The notes: generated from the sequence alone by a model not told the origin. A stretch of 8,414 nucleotides of DNA from Deltaproteobacteria bacterium (GCA_019308645.1 JAFDHR010000085.1:1-8414), one strand, 5' to 3'. Shown: positions 1 to 6,641, counted from the first letter of the stretch. Made by a program: numbers and translations.

Positions 1-159
1 GGATATTTTAGTAAACTTATGAAATCACTACTGCTTGGCCATTTTTAGGGGTACCTCTCCCTTGATAAACAATCTTGCTTTCTTTTTTTTAACCCACTTT
101 CAGATATCCAGAGTAGGGAGATCGGTGATTAAAAATAAGTAACGAGTAGTAGATTTTTG

Positions 160-188
160 TTGAGATTTATTCCAATTTGGAATATTTT
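160..188 (+). promoter_or_regulatory. Candidate promoter for the padR/ABC/Mo-cofactor operon
   Basis: A -35 element TTGAGA (160-165) is separated by exactly 17 bases from a -10-like TATTTT (183-188). The -35 matches the sigma70 consensus at 5 of 6 positions and the -10 at 4 of 6. The promoter lies just upstream of the truncated padR start and is the only good promoter seen ahead of the six-gene + strand operon. The spacer is filled by a perfect inverted repeat, a layout typical of a repressible promoter. This is a sequence-based prediction only. Confidence 0.45.
168..184. promoter_or_regulatory. Inverted-repeat operator candidate in promoter spacer
   Basis: The 17-base sequence TATTCCAATTTGGAATA is a perfect inverted repeat: 7-base arms TATTCCA (168-174) and TGGAATA (178-184) around a 3-base centre. 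It sits between the -35 and -10 elements of the predicted promoter, so a bound repressor would block RNA polymerase. A further GGAATA half-site lies at 194-199. The adjacent gene is a PadR-family repressor, so PadR is the natural candidate ligand. The repeat is not the ATGT/ACAT-type site often reported for PadR, so the assignment is inference. Confidence 0.4.
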
Positions 189-214
189 AAAAAGGAATAA
201 ATTATCTGTCCAAT

Positions 215-412
215 ATGCGCTTTAAATCATCACCAGAATATGCCTTACTTGGGGTTCTCATGACCGACCCCAAACATGGTTATGAGATTCATGGCTACTT
301 TTCATCCAAAATGAACCAATTCTGGCATCTAAGCATAAACCAGGTGTATGCCTTATTGAATTTGAAAATATCCATGGTCTGGACATTCATGCAGAAACAC
401 CTGAAGAGATAG
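215..412 (+). pseudogene. PadR-family transcriptional regulator, N-terminal fragment
   Basis: The 65-codon reading frame begins with a clear PadR winged-helix segment. Residues 6-50 show YALLGVLM, then DPKHGYEIHGY, then a WHLSINQVYALLN recognition-helix region, as in PadR repressors where the segment is followed by a 'LEEEGLV'-type wing. Similarity fades after about residue 50 and the frame ends at a TAG after 65 codons. Family members are usually about 100-180 residues and need a C-terminal helical part to dimerise. The missing part and the out-of-frame XdhC sequence that follows indicate a deletion or fusion. A purine-rich AAAAAGGA stretch lies about 15 bases upstream of the ATG, so the ribosome binding site is poor. 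A DNA-binding peptide without its dimerisation domain is unlikely to be functional. Confidence 0.75.
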
Positions 413-510
413 CTGTGAGCATCATGGCCGAGATTATTAAAGTCAGAAGAAAATGGAGCACAGGGTCAAGAACTGGGAAGTTTAAGGTTAGAGAAGATGG
501 AAAAATTTAA
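358..510 (+). pseudogene. XdhC-family protein, C-terminal fragment
   Basis: In the frame starting at 358 the DNA reads GLDIHAETPEEIAVSIMAE followed by IIKVRRK. This is very close to the conserved C-terminal end of XdhC-family proteins, typically IGLDIGAETPEEIAVSI..EI. XdhC proteins insert or sulfurate the molybdenum cofactor of xanthine-dehydrogenase-type hydroxylases. Only about 45-50 codons remain, with no start codon of their own, and the frame differs from the PadR fragment that runs into it; the junction is near 355-385. The fragment ends at TAA 508-510 and overlaps the start of the next gene at 497. The intact xdhC was therefore probably the first structural gene of this operon. Its identity fits the MocA- and MoeA-like genes downstream. 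Confidence 0.7.
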
Positions 511-1555
511 AATAAGGGGGTTTCTTATAAAGGTATCCTTAAACGTATTATTTGCTTTACTGCTATTAGGAACTCTATTTGTCCCTTCGGTGGCAAGTGG
601 CGGTCTTTCCAGGAAAGGAAGAGGGGAGACCATCCATATGGCGGTGGAGTTTGTAGACCATGCTGCCAGCGCCCATATAGCGAAAAGCAAAGGTTGGTTT
701 CAGGCTAATGGCTTAGAAGTTACCGCTTTTGATAACTACATAACCGGTATGGCCCTGGCCGCTGCCCTGACTCGGGGCGACATCAATGTGGCCTACGCCT
801 GTCTGATACCTGCCATAAGTGCTTATGCTAATGGCAAAGTGCCAATAAAGATTGTTGCAGGAACACATAAATATGGCTATGGATTGCTCGTTAATCCGAA
901 TAAGGTAAAAGCAGTCAAGGATTTAGAAAAGCCAGATATTCGCCTGGCGTGCCCACGGGAGGGAAGTCCTACAGATGCAGTAATGCATAAGATGATAGAG
1001 AAGTATAGACTTGATAAGGATACGATACTAAAAAAAGTTCGTCGCATGCCACCGCCCGACGTGCTTCTCACACTCAAGATGGGGCAAATAGATGCAGGTT
1101 TCTGTTGTGAGCAGTTCCCCACCATGGGCGAGGAATTAGGGTTCAAGGTTCTCCTGACAGCACAGGACGTCTGGCCTCAGATGCAGGGAAGCGTTCTAAT
1201 AGTTAAGGATGCCCTGATAAGAAACCACCCTGAGATAGTTAAAAAGCTGGTAAAGATAACAGAGCGAGGAATCCGATATATTCATGAACGTCCGGAAGAT
1301 GCGGCTACAATTGCGGCTGGAGCATTAACGGTTGCTGGGAAAAAGGGTTTGCCCCTGAAGATAGGAAAAATAGCCAGCGGACTGGAGATCACCCCACAGG
1401 TTATATTAAGATCATTGGCTATTAGAATGGAATGTACCACCGATATTGATCCGGTGCAGGTGCAGAAAAGCATCGATTATATGTCAAAATTAGGCTACAT
1501 AAAATGGTTTAAGGCGGAGGAAATTTTGGATTTGAGGTTTCTGCACAATGAATAA
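497..1555 (+). CDS. NitT/TauT-type ABC transporter substrate-binding protein
   Basis: This 352-residue exported protein should capture a small solute outside the membrane and deliver it to the permease encoded next. The N-terminus is a classic Sec signal peptide: basic residues in the first 12 positions, a hydrophobic core VLFALLLLGTLFV, and a likely cleavage after SVAS (about residue 34). No lipobox cysteine is seen. The mature part has the SsuA/TauA/NMT1-like layout: AVEFVDHAASAHIAKSKGWF (ligand-facing start and 'KGWF' element), GLEVT, GDINVAYA, an LVNP segment, and a late helical region after 'NHPEIVKKLVK'. The ATG at 497 lies inside the xdhC remnant and overlaps its last codons, suggesting translational coupling originally; the ribosome site is weak (AGAGAAG). 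The stop overlaps the permease start by 8 bases. Substrate is not predictable; nitrate, sulfonate, heterocycle or metal-ligand import are all possible. Confidence 0.85.
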   Translation: MEKFKIRGFLIKVSLNVLFALLLLGTLFVPSVASGGLSRKGRGETIHMAVEFVDHAASAHIAKSKGWFQANGLEVTAFDNYITGMALAAALTRGDINVAYACLIPAISAYANGKVPIKIVAGTHKYGYGLLVNPNKVKAVKDLEKPDIRLACPREGSPTDAVMHKMIEKYRLDKDTILKKVRRMPPPDVLLTLKMGQIDAGFCCEQFPTMGEELGFKVLLTAQDVWPQMQGSVLIVKDALIRNHPEIVKKLVKITERGIRYIHERPEDAATIAAGALTVAGKKGLPLKIGKIASGLEITPQVILRSLAIRMECTTDIDPVQVQKSIDYMSKLGYIKWFKAEEILDLRFLHNE

Positions 1556-2309
1556 GCTTAATTGGCTAAAGCCCCGGTGGAGTATTTTACCGGTAGTAGT
1601 GTTTTTGGGGGTATGGGAGGTTGTAACCCGATTTGGGCTTATTCCCGGGCACTTCTTTTTCCCCCCTTTTACTACGGTTGCACAGGAATTCTATCATTTG
1701 ACAGCCAATGGGGTGTTAGTGGATAACTTTTTTAGCAGTCTGATTAGGGTCTTGGTCGGCTTTTCCACCGGCTCCATTGCCGGCATAGCAATGGGGACCT
1801 TGATGGGTTATAAGGAAAATATAGATAAAACACTTCATCCTATAATTAGTCTGCTCTATCCTATTCCTGCCCTGGGTTGGCTGCCCATTCTGATGCTGTG
1901 GTTTGGAATAGGTGAGCTGCTTCCCATCATAATAATATTTATCTGCTCATTTTTCCCGGTGCTTTATAATACCGTCACCGGTATCAAAACGGTAGATAGA
2001 AATCTTATCAAGGTTGCAAAGACCTTAGGGGCATCTGAAAGAAATATCTTGACTACAATAGCCTTGCCTCTCGCCCTTCCGAACATATTTACCGGTTTAA
2101 GACTGGAAGCGGGGATGGCCTGGCGGACCATAATAGCCGCTGAAATGGTGGCTATTCCTACTGGTATCGGGGCGTTACTTATGAAGGCAGAGAGTTTAAT
2201 CCGTATAGATATTGTCATAGTATGCTTGATAGTCCTGGCGGGTATGTGCCTCTCTTTTGAAAAATTCTTTATCTTTATGGAGCACAGATTAACTGGCAAA
2301 TGGAGATAA
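1548..2309 (+). CDS. ABC transporter permease, SsuC/TauC-like
   Basis: This 253-residue integral membrane protein is the transmembrane channel of the transporter encoded with its neighbours. Hydrophobic segments lie near residues 12-30, 65-87, 98-118, 122-145, 190-212 and 222-243, matching the usual six helices of BPD_transp_1 permeases. The cytoplasmic coupling ('EAA') loop that contacts the ATPase is seen at about residues 151-178: VAKTLGASERNILTTIALP, with the conserved glycine and the trailing LP. The start ATG overlaps the end of the binding-protein gene by 8 bases, with a GAGG site about 10 bases upstream, which indicates coupled translation. The ATPase gene follows after one base. Length and architecture fit the nitrate/sulfonate/taurine permease family rather than the molybdate ModB family. 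The gene looks intact. Confidence 0.9.
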   Translation: MNKLNWLKPRWSILPVVVFLGVWEVVTRFGLIPGHFFFPPFTTVAQEFYHLTANGVLVDNFFSSLIRVLVGFSTGSIAGIAMGTLMGYKENIDKTLHPIISLLYPIPALGWLPILMLWFGIGELLPIIIIFICSFFPVLYNTVTGIKTVDRNLIKVAKTLGASERNILTTIALPLALPNIFTGLRLEAGMAWRTIIAAEMVAIPTGIGALLMKAESLIRIDIVIVCLIVLAGMCLSFEKFFIFMEHRLTGKWR

Positions 2310-2310
2310 T

Positions 2311-3354
2311 ATGCCAACTATAGAGCTCAGAAACATTAGTAATTTTATCTGTCGAAATATAAGCTTAAAGATATTTAATGGCGAGCTTTTGGTGCTTCTG
2401 GGGCCTACAGGCGCTGGCAAGACAACCCTGCTAAATATTATCTCCGGTTTAACCCCTTATGAAGGATCAATACTCTTCGATGGTGAGCCTATAGATAAAA
2501 TACCGGTTAGCAGGAGGGGAACTAGTTATCTATTTCAAGACCTGGCATTATTCCCCCATCTCGATGTAAGGTCCAATATTATCTATGGATTATTGATAAA
2601 AAAATTGGGGCAAAATCATATCGAGGATAGATTAAATGAAATGTGCAACTTGCTAAACATAGGCCATCTTATGGGCAGATACCCCAGAGACCTGAGCGGT
2701 GGGGAGAAGCAGAGGGTAGCCCTGGCCAGGGCAATTGCTCCTTCTCCACGCATACTCATGCTGGATGAGCCTTTTAATAGCCTTGATGTGAAGACCAGGA
2801 AATACCTGAGGATCGAGTTTAGAAATATAATAAAAAAACTCGGCATCACAACAATCTTTGTGACCCATGATTTTAAGGAGGCTGAAGAGATGGGTGATCG
2901 CCTTGCCGTTATCGAGTCAGGCAGATTAGAACAGGTCGCAACATCCCAGGCGATTTTCTTTAGCCCAAACGGGGATAAGGTGGCTGATTTTTTAGGATCG
3001 CCAAACATTTTTGATTGTGATAATTACGAGGTTCTGGGCAACGGGCTGGTTAAGGCAAGCTGCGAAGGACTTACAATAATAATGGTGTGGGAGGGGGAAA
3101 AGCTCAATAAGATTGCAATCTCTCCCGATGATATCTATGTTAGCAAAAATGAACCCCTTGGCCCACCAATCAATAGATTCAGAGGAACCATAATAGAGGA
3201 GGTTTCTCTTAATTCAGTTGTTACTATTAAGGTAAAAACTACGGCAAAAGATATCTTAGTAAGGATAGGGAGAAAAGATTTCATTGCAGAAAACCTTAAA
3301 GCAGGAAGTGATGTCTTTTTTATATTACCTTTAAGAAATTTGAGAGGAGTATAG
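2311..3354 (+). CDS. ABC transporter ATPase with molybdate/tungstate-type C-terminal domain
   Basis: This 347-residue cytoplasmic ATPase energises the transporter. All catalytic elements are present: Walker A GPTGAGKTT (31-39), Q-loop LFQD with Gln76, signature LSGGEKQ (128-134), Walker B ILMLDEP (148-154) and H-loop His186 in VTHD. After about residue 230 a second part follows (SPNIFDC, then AISPDDIYVSKNE and a final RFRGTIIEEV...FFILPL region). It resembles the TOBE/MOP regulatory domain of molybdate/tungstate importers (ModC/WtpC-like). SsuB/TauB ATPases that normally partner NitT/TauT permeases are about 250-270 residues and lack this extension. The start ATG lies one base after the permease stop, with GGAGA as ribosome site. 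The stop codon is immediately followed by the next start. The ATPase call is certain; the ligand bound by the C-terminal domain is inferred. Confidence 0.93.
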   Translation: MPTIELRNISNFICRNISLKIFNGELLVLLGPTGAGKTTLLNIISGLTPYEGSILFDGEPIDKIPVSRRGTSYLFQDLALFPHLDVRSNIIYGLLIKKLGQNHIEDRLNEMCNLLNIGHLMGRYPRDLSGGEKQRVALARAIAPSPRILMLDEPFNSLDVKTRKYLRIEFRNIIKKLGITTIFVTHDFKEAEEMGDRLAVIESGRLEQVATSQAIFFSPNGDKVADFLGSPNIFDCDNYEVLGNGLVKASCEGLTIIMVWEGEKLNKIAISPDDIYVSKNEPLGPPINRFRGTIIEEVSLNSVVTIKVKTTAKDILVRIGRKDFIAENLKAGSDVFFILPLRNLRGV

Positions 3355-4026
3355 ATGGAATACATTCCCGGCATCCTCTTAGGAGCAGGGAGTTCTGAGC
3401 GTTTTGGCTCTGAGAAGTTACTCGCTTCTCTTCCATCTGGTGAGACACTTTTAGAAAGGGCCCTTGAGATCCATCTGCAAAGCCAGATTTTACCTTTAAT
3501 AGTTGTAATTTCACCGAGTCTTGGAAAAATCATCAGGCAGAAAACAGAGATATTTTCATTTTCCAAGTTAAGAATTGGAAAAAGGGTTGATACATGGCAT
3601 GCCTTCTCATGCAAATGGGGAGGTGGACGACTGATCATTAATGAGAATTTTCACAAAGGGATGTCTTCCTCTGTTAAAAAGGGGGTGGGCTGCCTTACAG
3701 ATGACGAGAAGGCGGGCGGGCTTGTGGTTTCTCTTGCAGATCTACCTCTTTTATCCTCAGAAACAATCAACTTTTTTATTAACAAGTCCCTCAAGGAAAG
3801 AGTAGGGTTTCTTCTTCCTGTTTTCAATGACATTACAGGCCACCCAGTAATTGTCGATTTCAATCGATTCAAGAATGATATTGCCAAGCTGAGAGGAGAT
3901 GTCGGTCTAAGGTCTCTCCTCAAAAAATACCCAAAAGCGGTAAAAAAAATACCGTGGCAGGATGATTCAGTTATATGGGATATTGATACTCCCAAGGATC
4001 TCAAACGATTGGAAGTAATTAACTGA
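3355..4026 (+). CDS. MocA-like molybdenum cofactor nucleotidyltransferase
   Basis: The 223-residue protein belongs to the MobA-like NTP-transferase family (NTP_transf_3) and most resembles MocA, which transfers CMP from CTP to molybdopterin cofactor for xanthine-dehydrogenase-type hydroxylases. The nucleotide-binding start reads LLGAGSSERFGSEKLL (8-23), a variant of LAAGxSxRxGxxK. Further family motifs are GMSSSVKKG (about 102-110), the metal-binding SLADLPLL, ITGHPVIV, LRGDVGLRSLL and DIDTPKDL near the C-terminus. The LxAG start favours a cytidylyltransferase over the guanylyltransferase MobA (LAGG), but nucleotide specificity is inferred. The spacing between the first motif and GMSSS is about 10-15 residues longer than usual. 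The start follows the ATPase stop with no gap and has a strong GAGAGGAG ribosome site. MocA next to XdhC is a common arrangement for Mo-hydroxylase maturation. Confidence 0.82.
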   Translation: MEYIPGILLGAGSSERFGSEKLLASLPSGETLLERALEIHLQSQILPLIVVISPSLGKIIRQKTEIFSFSKLRIGKRVDTWHAFSCKWGGGRLIINENFHKGMSSSVKKGVGCLTDDEKAGGLVVSLADLPLLSSETINFFINKSLKERVGFLLPVFNDITGHPVIVDFNRFKNDIAKLRGDVGLRSLLKKYPKAVKKIPWQDDSVIWDIDTPKDLKRLEVIN

Positions 4027-4071
4027 GTCGTTGAAAAAATTCTGTGAGTTCCATATCGGAGGTGCTTGCTT

Positions 4072-5094
4072 ATGATTAAATTATCAATCGAGAAGGCTGT
4101 TGGAAAACCCCTGGCCCATGACATCACACGGATTATTCCAGAAAAATCAAAAGGACCTGCCTTTAAAAAGGGTCATATCCTAACTGCAGACGATCTTCCT
4201 GTCTTAAGGGATATGGGCAAGAGCAATGTGTATGTTTTTGAGCCTGGCAGAGGCTATATCCATGAGGATGATGCCGCTGAGGCCCTGGCTAAGGCCTTTC
4301 AAAAAAAATGGTTTACCCTTGAAGGCCCTAGCGAGGGAAGGTTTAATGTTAAGGCCCGGATTAATGGTCTACTTAAGATTAATACTAATCTGCTAACATC
4401 TATTAACCAGACTGAAACAATCATTTGTTCAACCATTCATCAAAATACTGTGTGTTTTAAGGGTATGACAGTGGCAGCTACCAGAATTATACCAGTTGCC
4501 ATAGAGGAGTCCGGATTCCGGCCAATAGTAAAAGAAATCAGGGATAAGGGCCCTCTTTTAAGGCTTCTTCCATTCTCAAGAAAGCAAGTTGGGGTAGTAG
4601 CTACAGGGGAAGAGGTTTCCTCCGGCAGGGTTAAAGACTATTCTTTAGATATCATATCACCCAAGGTTCAATCCCTTGGTGGTAAAATTATATCACACCA
4701 AATTTGCCCTGATGAAAAGAAGGCAATATCTCGAGCAATAAGGCAGATGGCAAAAGATAGTTGTGATGTCATTATTACCACCGGTGGCCTTTCCGTGGAT
4801 GCAGATGATGTTACCCTTGATGGAATTATCTCTTCAGGCGCTAAACTTATATCCTATGGATCTCCTATTCTTCCGGGGGCTATGTTTGCTCTTGCCTATA
4901 TGGGGGATATTCCTATTCTTGGTATACCTGCCGCGCTTTTCTATTACAAGGCCACTGTGCTTGATATCTTTCTTCCAAGGGCCATGTCCGGAGACACGGT
5001 TACCAGAGAGGATATTGTTGGCCTGGGCCACGGTGGACTATGCCTGAATTGCTCAAAATGCACGTATCCAATCTGCCCATTCGGGAAGGGATAA
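4072..5094 (+). CDS. MoeA-like molybdopterin-binding protein with C-terminal Cys cluster
   Basis: This 340-residue protein belongs to the MoeA-like/MoCF_biosynth (MoaB/Mog-fold) group, which binds molybdopterin and is linked to metal insertion or cofactor handling. The N-terminal part carries VGKPLAHDIT, GPAFKKGH and the IHEDDAA segment (about 60-70). The C-terminal half holds the molybdopterin-binding fold: VGVVATGEEV, then ITTGGLSVDADDVT, YGSPILPGAMF and the ILGIPA turn. The last residues form CLNCSKCTYPICPFGKG, four cysteines in a CxxCxxCxxxxC pattern that could bind a metal or Fe-S cluster. I chose ATG 4072 because GGAGG (4058-4062) is nine bases before it; TTG 4066 would be only three bases from that site. 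A 45-base gap separates it from mocA, and the next start comes two bases after its stop. It is shorter than full MoeA (about 400 residues), so it is not a standard MoeA. Confidence 0.85.
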   Translation: MIKLSIEKAVGKPLAHDITRIIPEKSKGPAFKKGHILTADDLPVLRDMGKSNVYVFEPGRGYIHEDDAAEALAKAFQKKWFTLEGPSEGRFNVKARINGLLKINTNLLTSINQTETIICSTIHQNTVCFKGMTVAATRIIPVAIEESGFRPIVKEIRDKGPLLRLLPFSRKQVGVVATGEEVSSGRVKDYSLDIISPKVQSLGGKIISHQICPDEKKAISRAIRQMAKDSCDVIITTGGLSVDADDVTLDGIISSGAKLISYGSPILPGAMFALAYMGDIPILGIPAALFYYKATVLDIFLPRAMSGDTVTREDIVGLGHGGLCLNCSKCTYPICPFGKG

Positions 5095-5096
5095 TA

Positions 5097-5819
5097 ATGG
5101 GTATTCTTTTAAATAGATTTATCAAAGAAATGCGGAACCGTATTTCCCAACATGCCATTGAAAATGAAATGATTTCTGTTTTTGCACGGCCTCTAACGCC
5201 TGAGGAAGCTATCGGCAACCCAGTTCACAACGATTATCCGTTGCTAAAGGGGAAAGAGCGAATAATGGAGGCGGTCTTTCAAAATGTTAAGGGCCATGCA
5301 TACTCCGATCATACCGGAAATTTTTCCGGGAGCCTATTCGAGGTAATTAATCTCCCCATGGATTCCAATTTTCACAGGGCCCTTTTTGTAGCTACAGCCA
5401 ATGCTGTGTTAAGGAAAACAGGGGTAATCACAAAAAGCTGCCACTGCAAAGACGAGGATCCAGTGACATGTGCCACTTATCTAAAGGATACCCTTTTACC
5501 TTTCTCACCTAAAAGGATAGGGATGATAGGACATCAACCACGCCTACTTGAGGAAGTATCCCGTAATTTTGAAGCAAGGATCTGTGACAGAGATCCTGAA
5601 AATATTGGTACCATTAAATCAGGCGTAAGTGTTGAGGATCCAGGGGCATACAAGGATATAAAAAAATGGGCGGATCTGATTCTTGCCACCGGAACAACCC
5701 TGGTTAATGATACTATAGATAATTCTACAGGATCTGTTCCTATAATCTTTTACGGGATAACAATAAGCGGCGCAGCGAAACTTTTAAACTTGAACCATTT
5801 CTGTCCCCTGGGAAGGTGA
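5097..5819 (+). CDS. DUF364 (putative heavy-metal chelation) protein
   Basis: The 240-residue product matches the DUF364/DUF4213 family, whose known structure from Desulfitobacterium combines an enolase-N-like and a Rossmann-like domain; a heavy-metal chelation role was proposed from it. Its biochemical function is not established. The N-terminal domain includes YSDHTGNFSGSLFEV and ALFVATANAVL. The Rossmann-like half has RIGMIGHQPRLLEEV (NAD-like glycine turn), CDRDPENIG, ADLILATGTTLVNDTID and the family-typical ending FYGITISGAAKLL followed by FCPLGR. The ATG at 5097 is preferred over the in-frame ATG at 5040, because the earlier codons only re-read the Cys-cluster tail of the upstream gene, and GGGAAGGG lies just ahead of 5097. 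It is the last gene of the operon and looks complete. Its place beside Mo-cofactor genes suggests metal or cofactor handling (inference). Confidence 0.82.
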   Translation: MGILLNRFIKEMRNRISQHAIENEMISVFARPLTPEEAIGNPVHNDYPLLKGKERIMEAVFQNVKGHAYSDHTGNFSGSLFEVINLPMDSNFHRALFVATANAVLRKTGVITKSCHCKDEDPVTCATYLKDTLLPFSPKRIGMIGHQPRLLEEVSRNFEARICDRDPENIGTIKSGVSVEDPGAYKDIKKWADLILATGTTLVNDTIDNSTGSVPIIFYGITISGAAKLLNLNHFCPLGR

Positions 5820-5827
5820 GTGCAGGC

Positions 5828-6313
5828 CTATAACTCATAAAGGGTCTCATCTTTAAATGGGGCTTTATTTTTTTCCCTTACTACCTTTTTTTCAGGGAGA
5901 GCAAATGGGTCCTTCTCCAGGATGTCTCCCATCTCCTCCTCAATTTTCTCGGGATCCTCCCCGGCCTCAAGCCTGTTCATTGCCTCCTTCATCCCTTTTC
6001 CCATATCTAAACCTGTCATCTCAGAAAGTCTGCGCATCAAATGAGCTGCCTGTTTTGGGTCATCTTCGTTAATATTTTCACCTTCCTGCGCAAGCATAGC
6101 AACAGCTTTTTCCATTTTCTCCTCATCAAAGGGGAGAGATTCCTCACTCTCTCCTTGAGAACTTTCTTTTAAAACGAAAAAGTTCGATAGAAATCGTTTT
6201 AATTTCATTGTTCCACATTTAGGGCAGATCGGTTGTTTATTTGTGCTTATTGATTTTGAGTAAAAATTAAAGATGGTATTACATCTTTCACAGTAGAATT
6301 CATAGATAGGCAT
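5828..6313 (-). CDS. FmdB-family zinc-ribbon protein with acidic tail
   Basis: The 161-residue protein opens with MPIYEFYCERC, the hallmark of the FmdB/CxxC_CXXC_SSSS regulatory zinc-ribbon family. Cysteines at residues 8, 11, 30 and 33 form two CxxC knuckles expected to bind one zinc. Beyond residue 45 is a charged tail with EDDPKQAAHLMRRLSEMTGL, then AMNRLEAGEDPEKIEEEMGD; I recall similar tails in deltaproteobacterial zinc-ribbon proteins. Function is unproven; FmdB was first proposed as a regulator near formamidase or amidase genes. The start is supported by GGGAGA six bases upstream and by a good promoter further out. It converges on the DUF364 gene with an 8-base gap between the stops, so it is not part of the + strand operon and no obvious terminator separates them. 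Confidence 0.88.
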   Translation of the reverse strand: MPIYEFYCERCNTIFNFYSKSISTNKQPICPKCGTMKLKRFLSNFFVLKESSQGESEESLPFDEEKMEKAVAMLAQEGENINEDDPKQAAHLMRRLSEMTGLDMGKGMKEAMNRLEAGEDPEKIEEEMGDILEKDPFALPEKKVVREKNKAPFKDETLYEL

Positions 6314-6337
6314 GGCTTCTCCCTGCTCTTTTTCTAC

Positions 6338-6366
6338 ATATTATCAGCAGAATTTTGCGATGACAA
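6338..6366 (-). promoter_or_regulatory. Sigma70-type promoter for the FmdB-family gene
   Basis: Read on the minus strand, TTGTCA (6361-6366) and TAATAT (6338-6343) are separated by exactly 17 bases. These match the -35 and -10 consensus at 5 of 6 and 4 of 6 positions. The predicted start of transcription falls about 20 bases before the ribosome binding site of the gene ending at 5828. The spacing and position are convincing, but it is a prediction from sequence only. Confidence 0.6.
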
Positions 6367-6500
6367 TAAAAATGGGATCTTTGAGTTAATGATAATGATC
6401 TTACAAAGAAGCAGTGGTAAATGTGAGAAAAGGGGTCAATAATTTCCCCCTACATTTCCATGAACTATCATGACCTATCGGTGACAACTAAGGATGAAAA

Positions 6501-6570
6501 GTCAAAAGTCCGTTGTCAGTCCCGATAAATCGGGATAGTCCGTTGCAAAAAACAACTGACAACTGACAAC
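6501..6570. repeat. Composite hairpin-forming intergenic repeat
   Basis: Several repeated words are packed together. AGTCCGTTG occurs twice as a direct repeat (6507-6515 and 6537-6545). GTTGTCAGT (6512-6520) has two inverted copies, ACTGACAAC, at 6555-6563 and 6562-6570, the latter as a 7-base tandem repeat. In the middle is the hairpin TCCCGATAAATCGGGA (6520-6535) with 7-base arms. The whole could fold into nested stems. The word set resembles dispersed extragenic repeats that I recall from some environmental bacterial genomes, but copy number cannot be judged from one window. Confidence 0.6.
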
Positions 6571-6632
6571 TTTCATATAAAACAGTATATTGATTTCTAT
6601 TACCATTGTTTGCCAAAATTATGTTATAAGAT

Positions 6633-6641
6633 TGTTATAAT
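6633..6641 (+). promoter_or_regulatory. Extended -10 promoter upstream of cas6 remnant
   Basis: TGTTATAAT is a perfect TATAAT preceded by the TGn extension, placed about 30 bases before the ATG at 6673. A TTGCCA at 6610-6615 is 20 bases away, too far for a good -35, so the promoter would rely on the extended -10. It would drive the cas6/cas5 remnants and the overlapping toxin-antitoxin pair. Confidence 0.45.

Noticed and set aside
28..99. Minus-strand stretch of about 24 codons ending in a TAG, reading like a protein C-terminus (KARLFIKGEVPLKMAK)
   Set aside because: It is interrupted by a stop at 100-102 and I cannot tie it to a family; it could be a decayed gene end, but support is too weak to annotate.
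877..1146. Minus-strand frames lying within the + strand operon genes
   Set aside because: They are antisense shadows of well-supported genes and show no family motifs or ribosome sites.
4066..4071. TTG start for the MoeA-like gene
   Set aside because: Only three bases from the GGAGG ribosome site; ATG 4072 has proper spacing.
5040..5096. Earlier ATG start for the DUF364 gene
   Set aside because: The added residues merely re-read the conserved Cys-tail coding DNA of the upstream gene, and a good ribosome site precedes ATG 5097.
5836..5880. Possible bidirectional terminator between DUF364 and the FmdB gene
   Set aside because: A T-run is present, but no GC-rich stem of useful length precedes it, and it lies inside the FmdB coding sequence.
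6421..6460. Hairpin AGGGG/CCCCT in the intergenic region
   Set aside because: Five base pairs with a 10-base loop and no following T-run; not convincing as a terminator.
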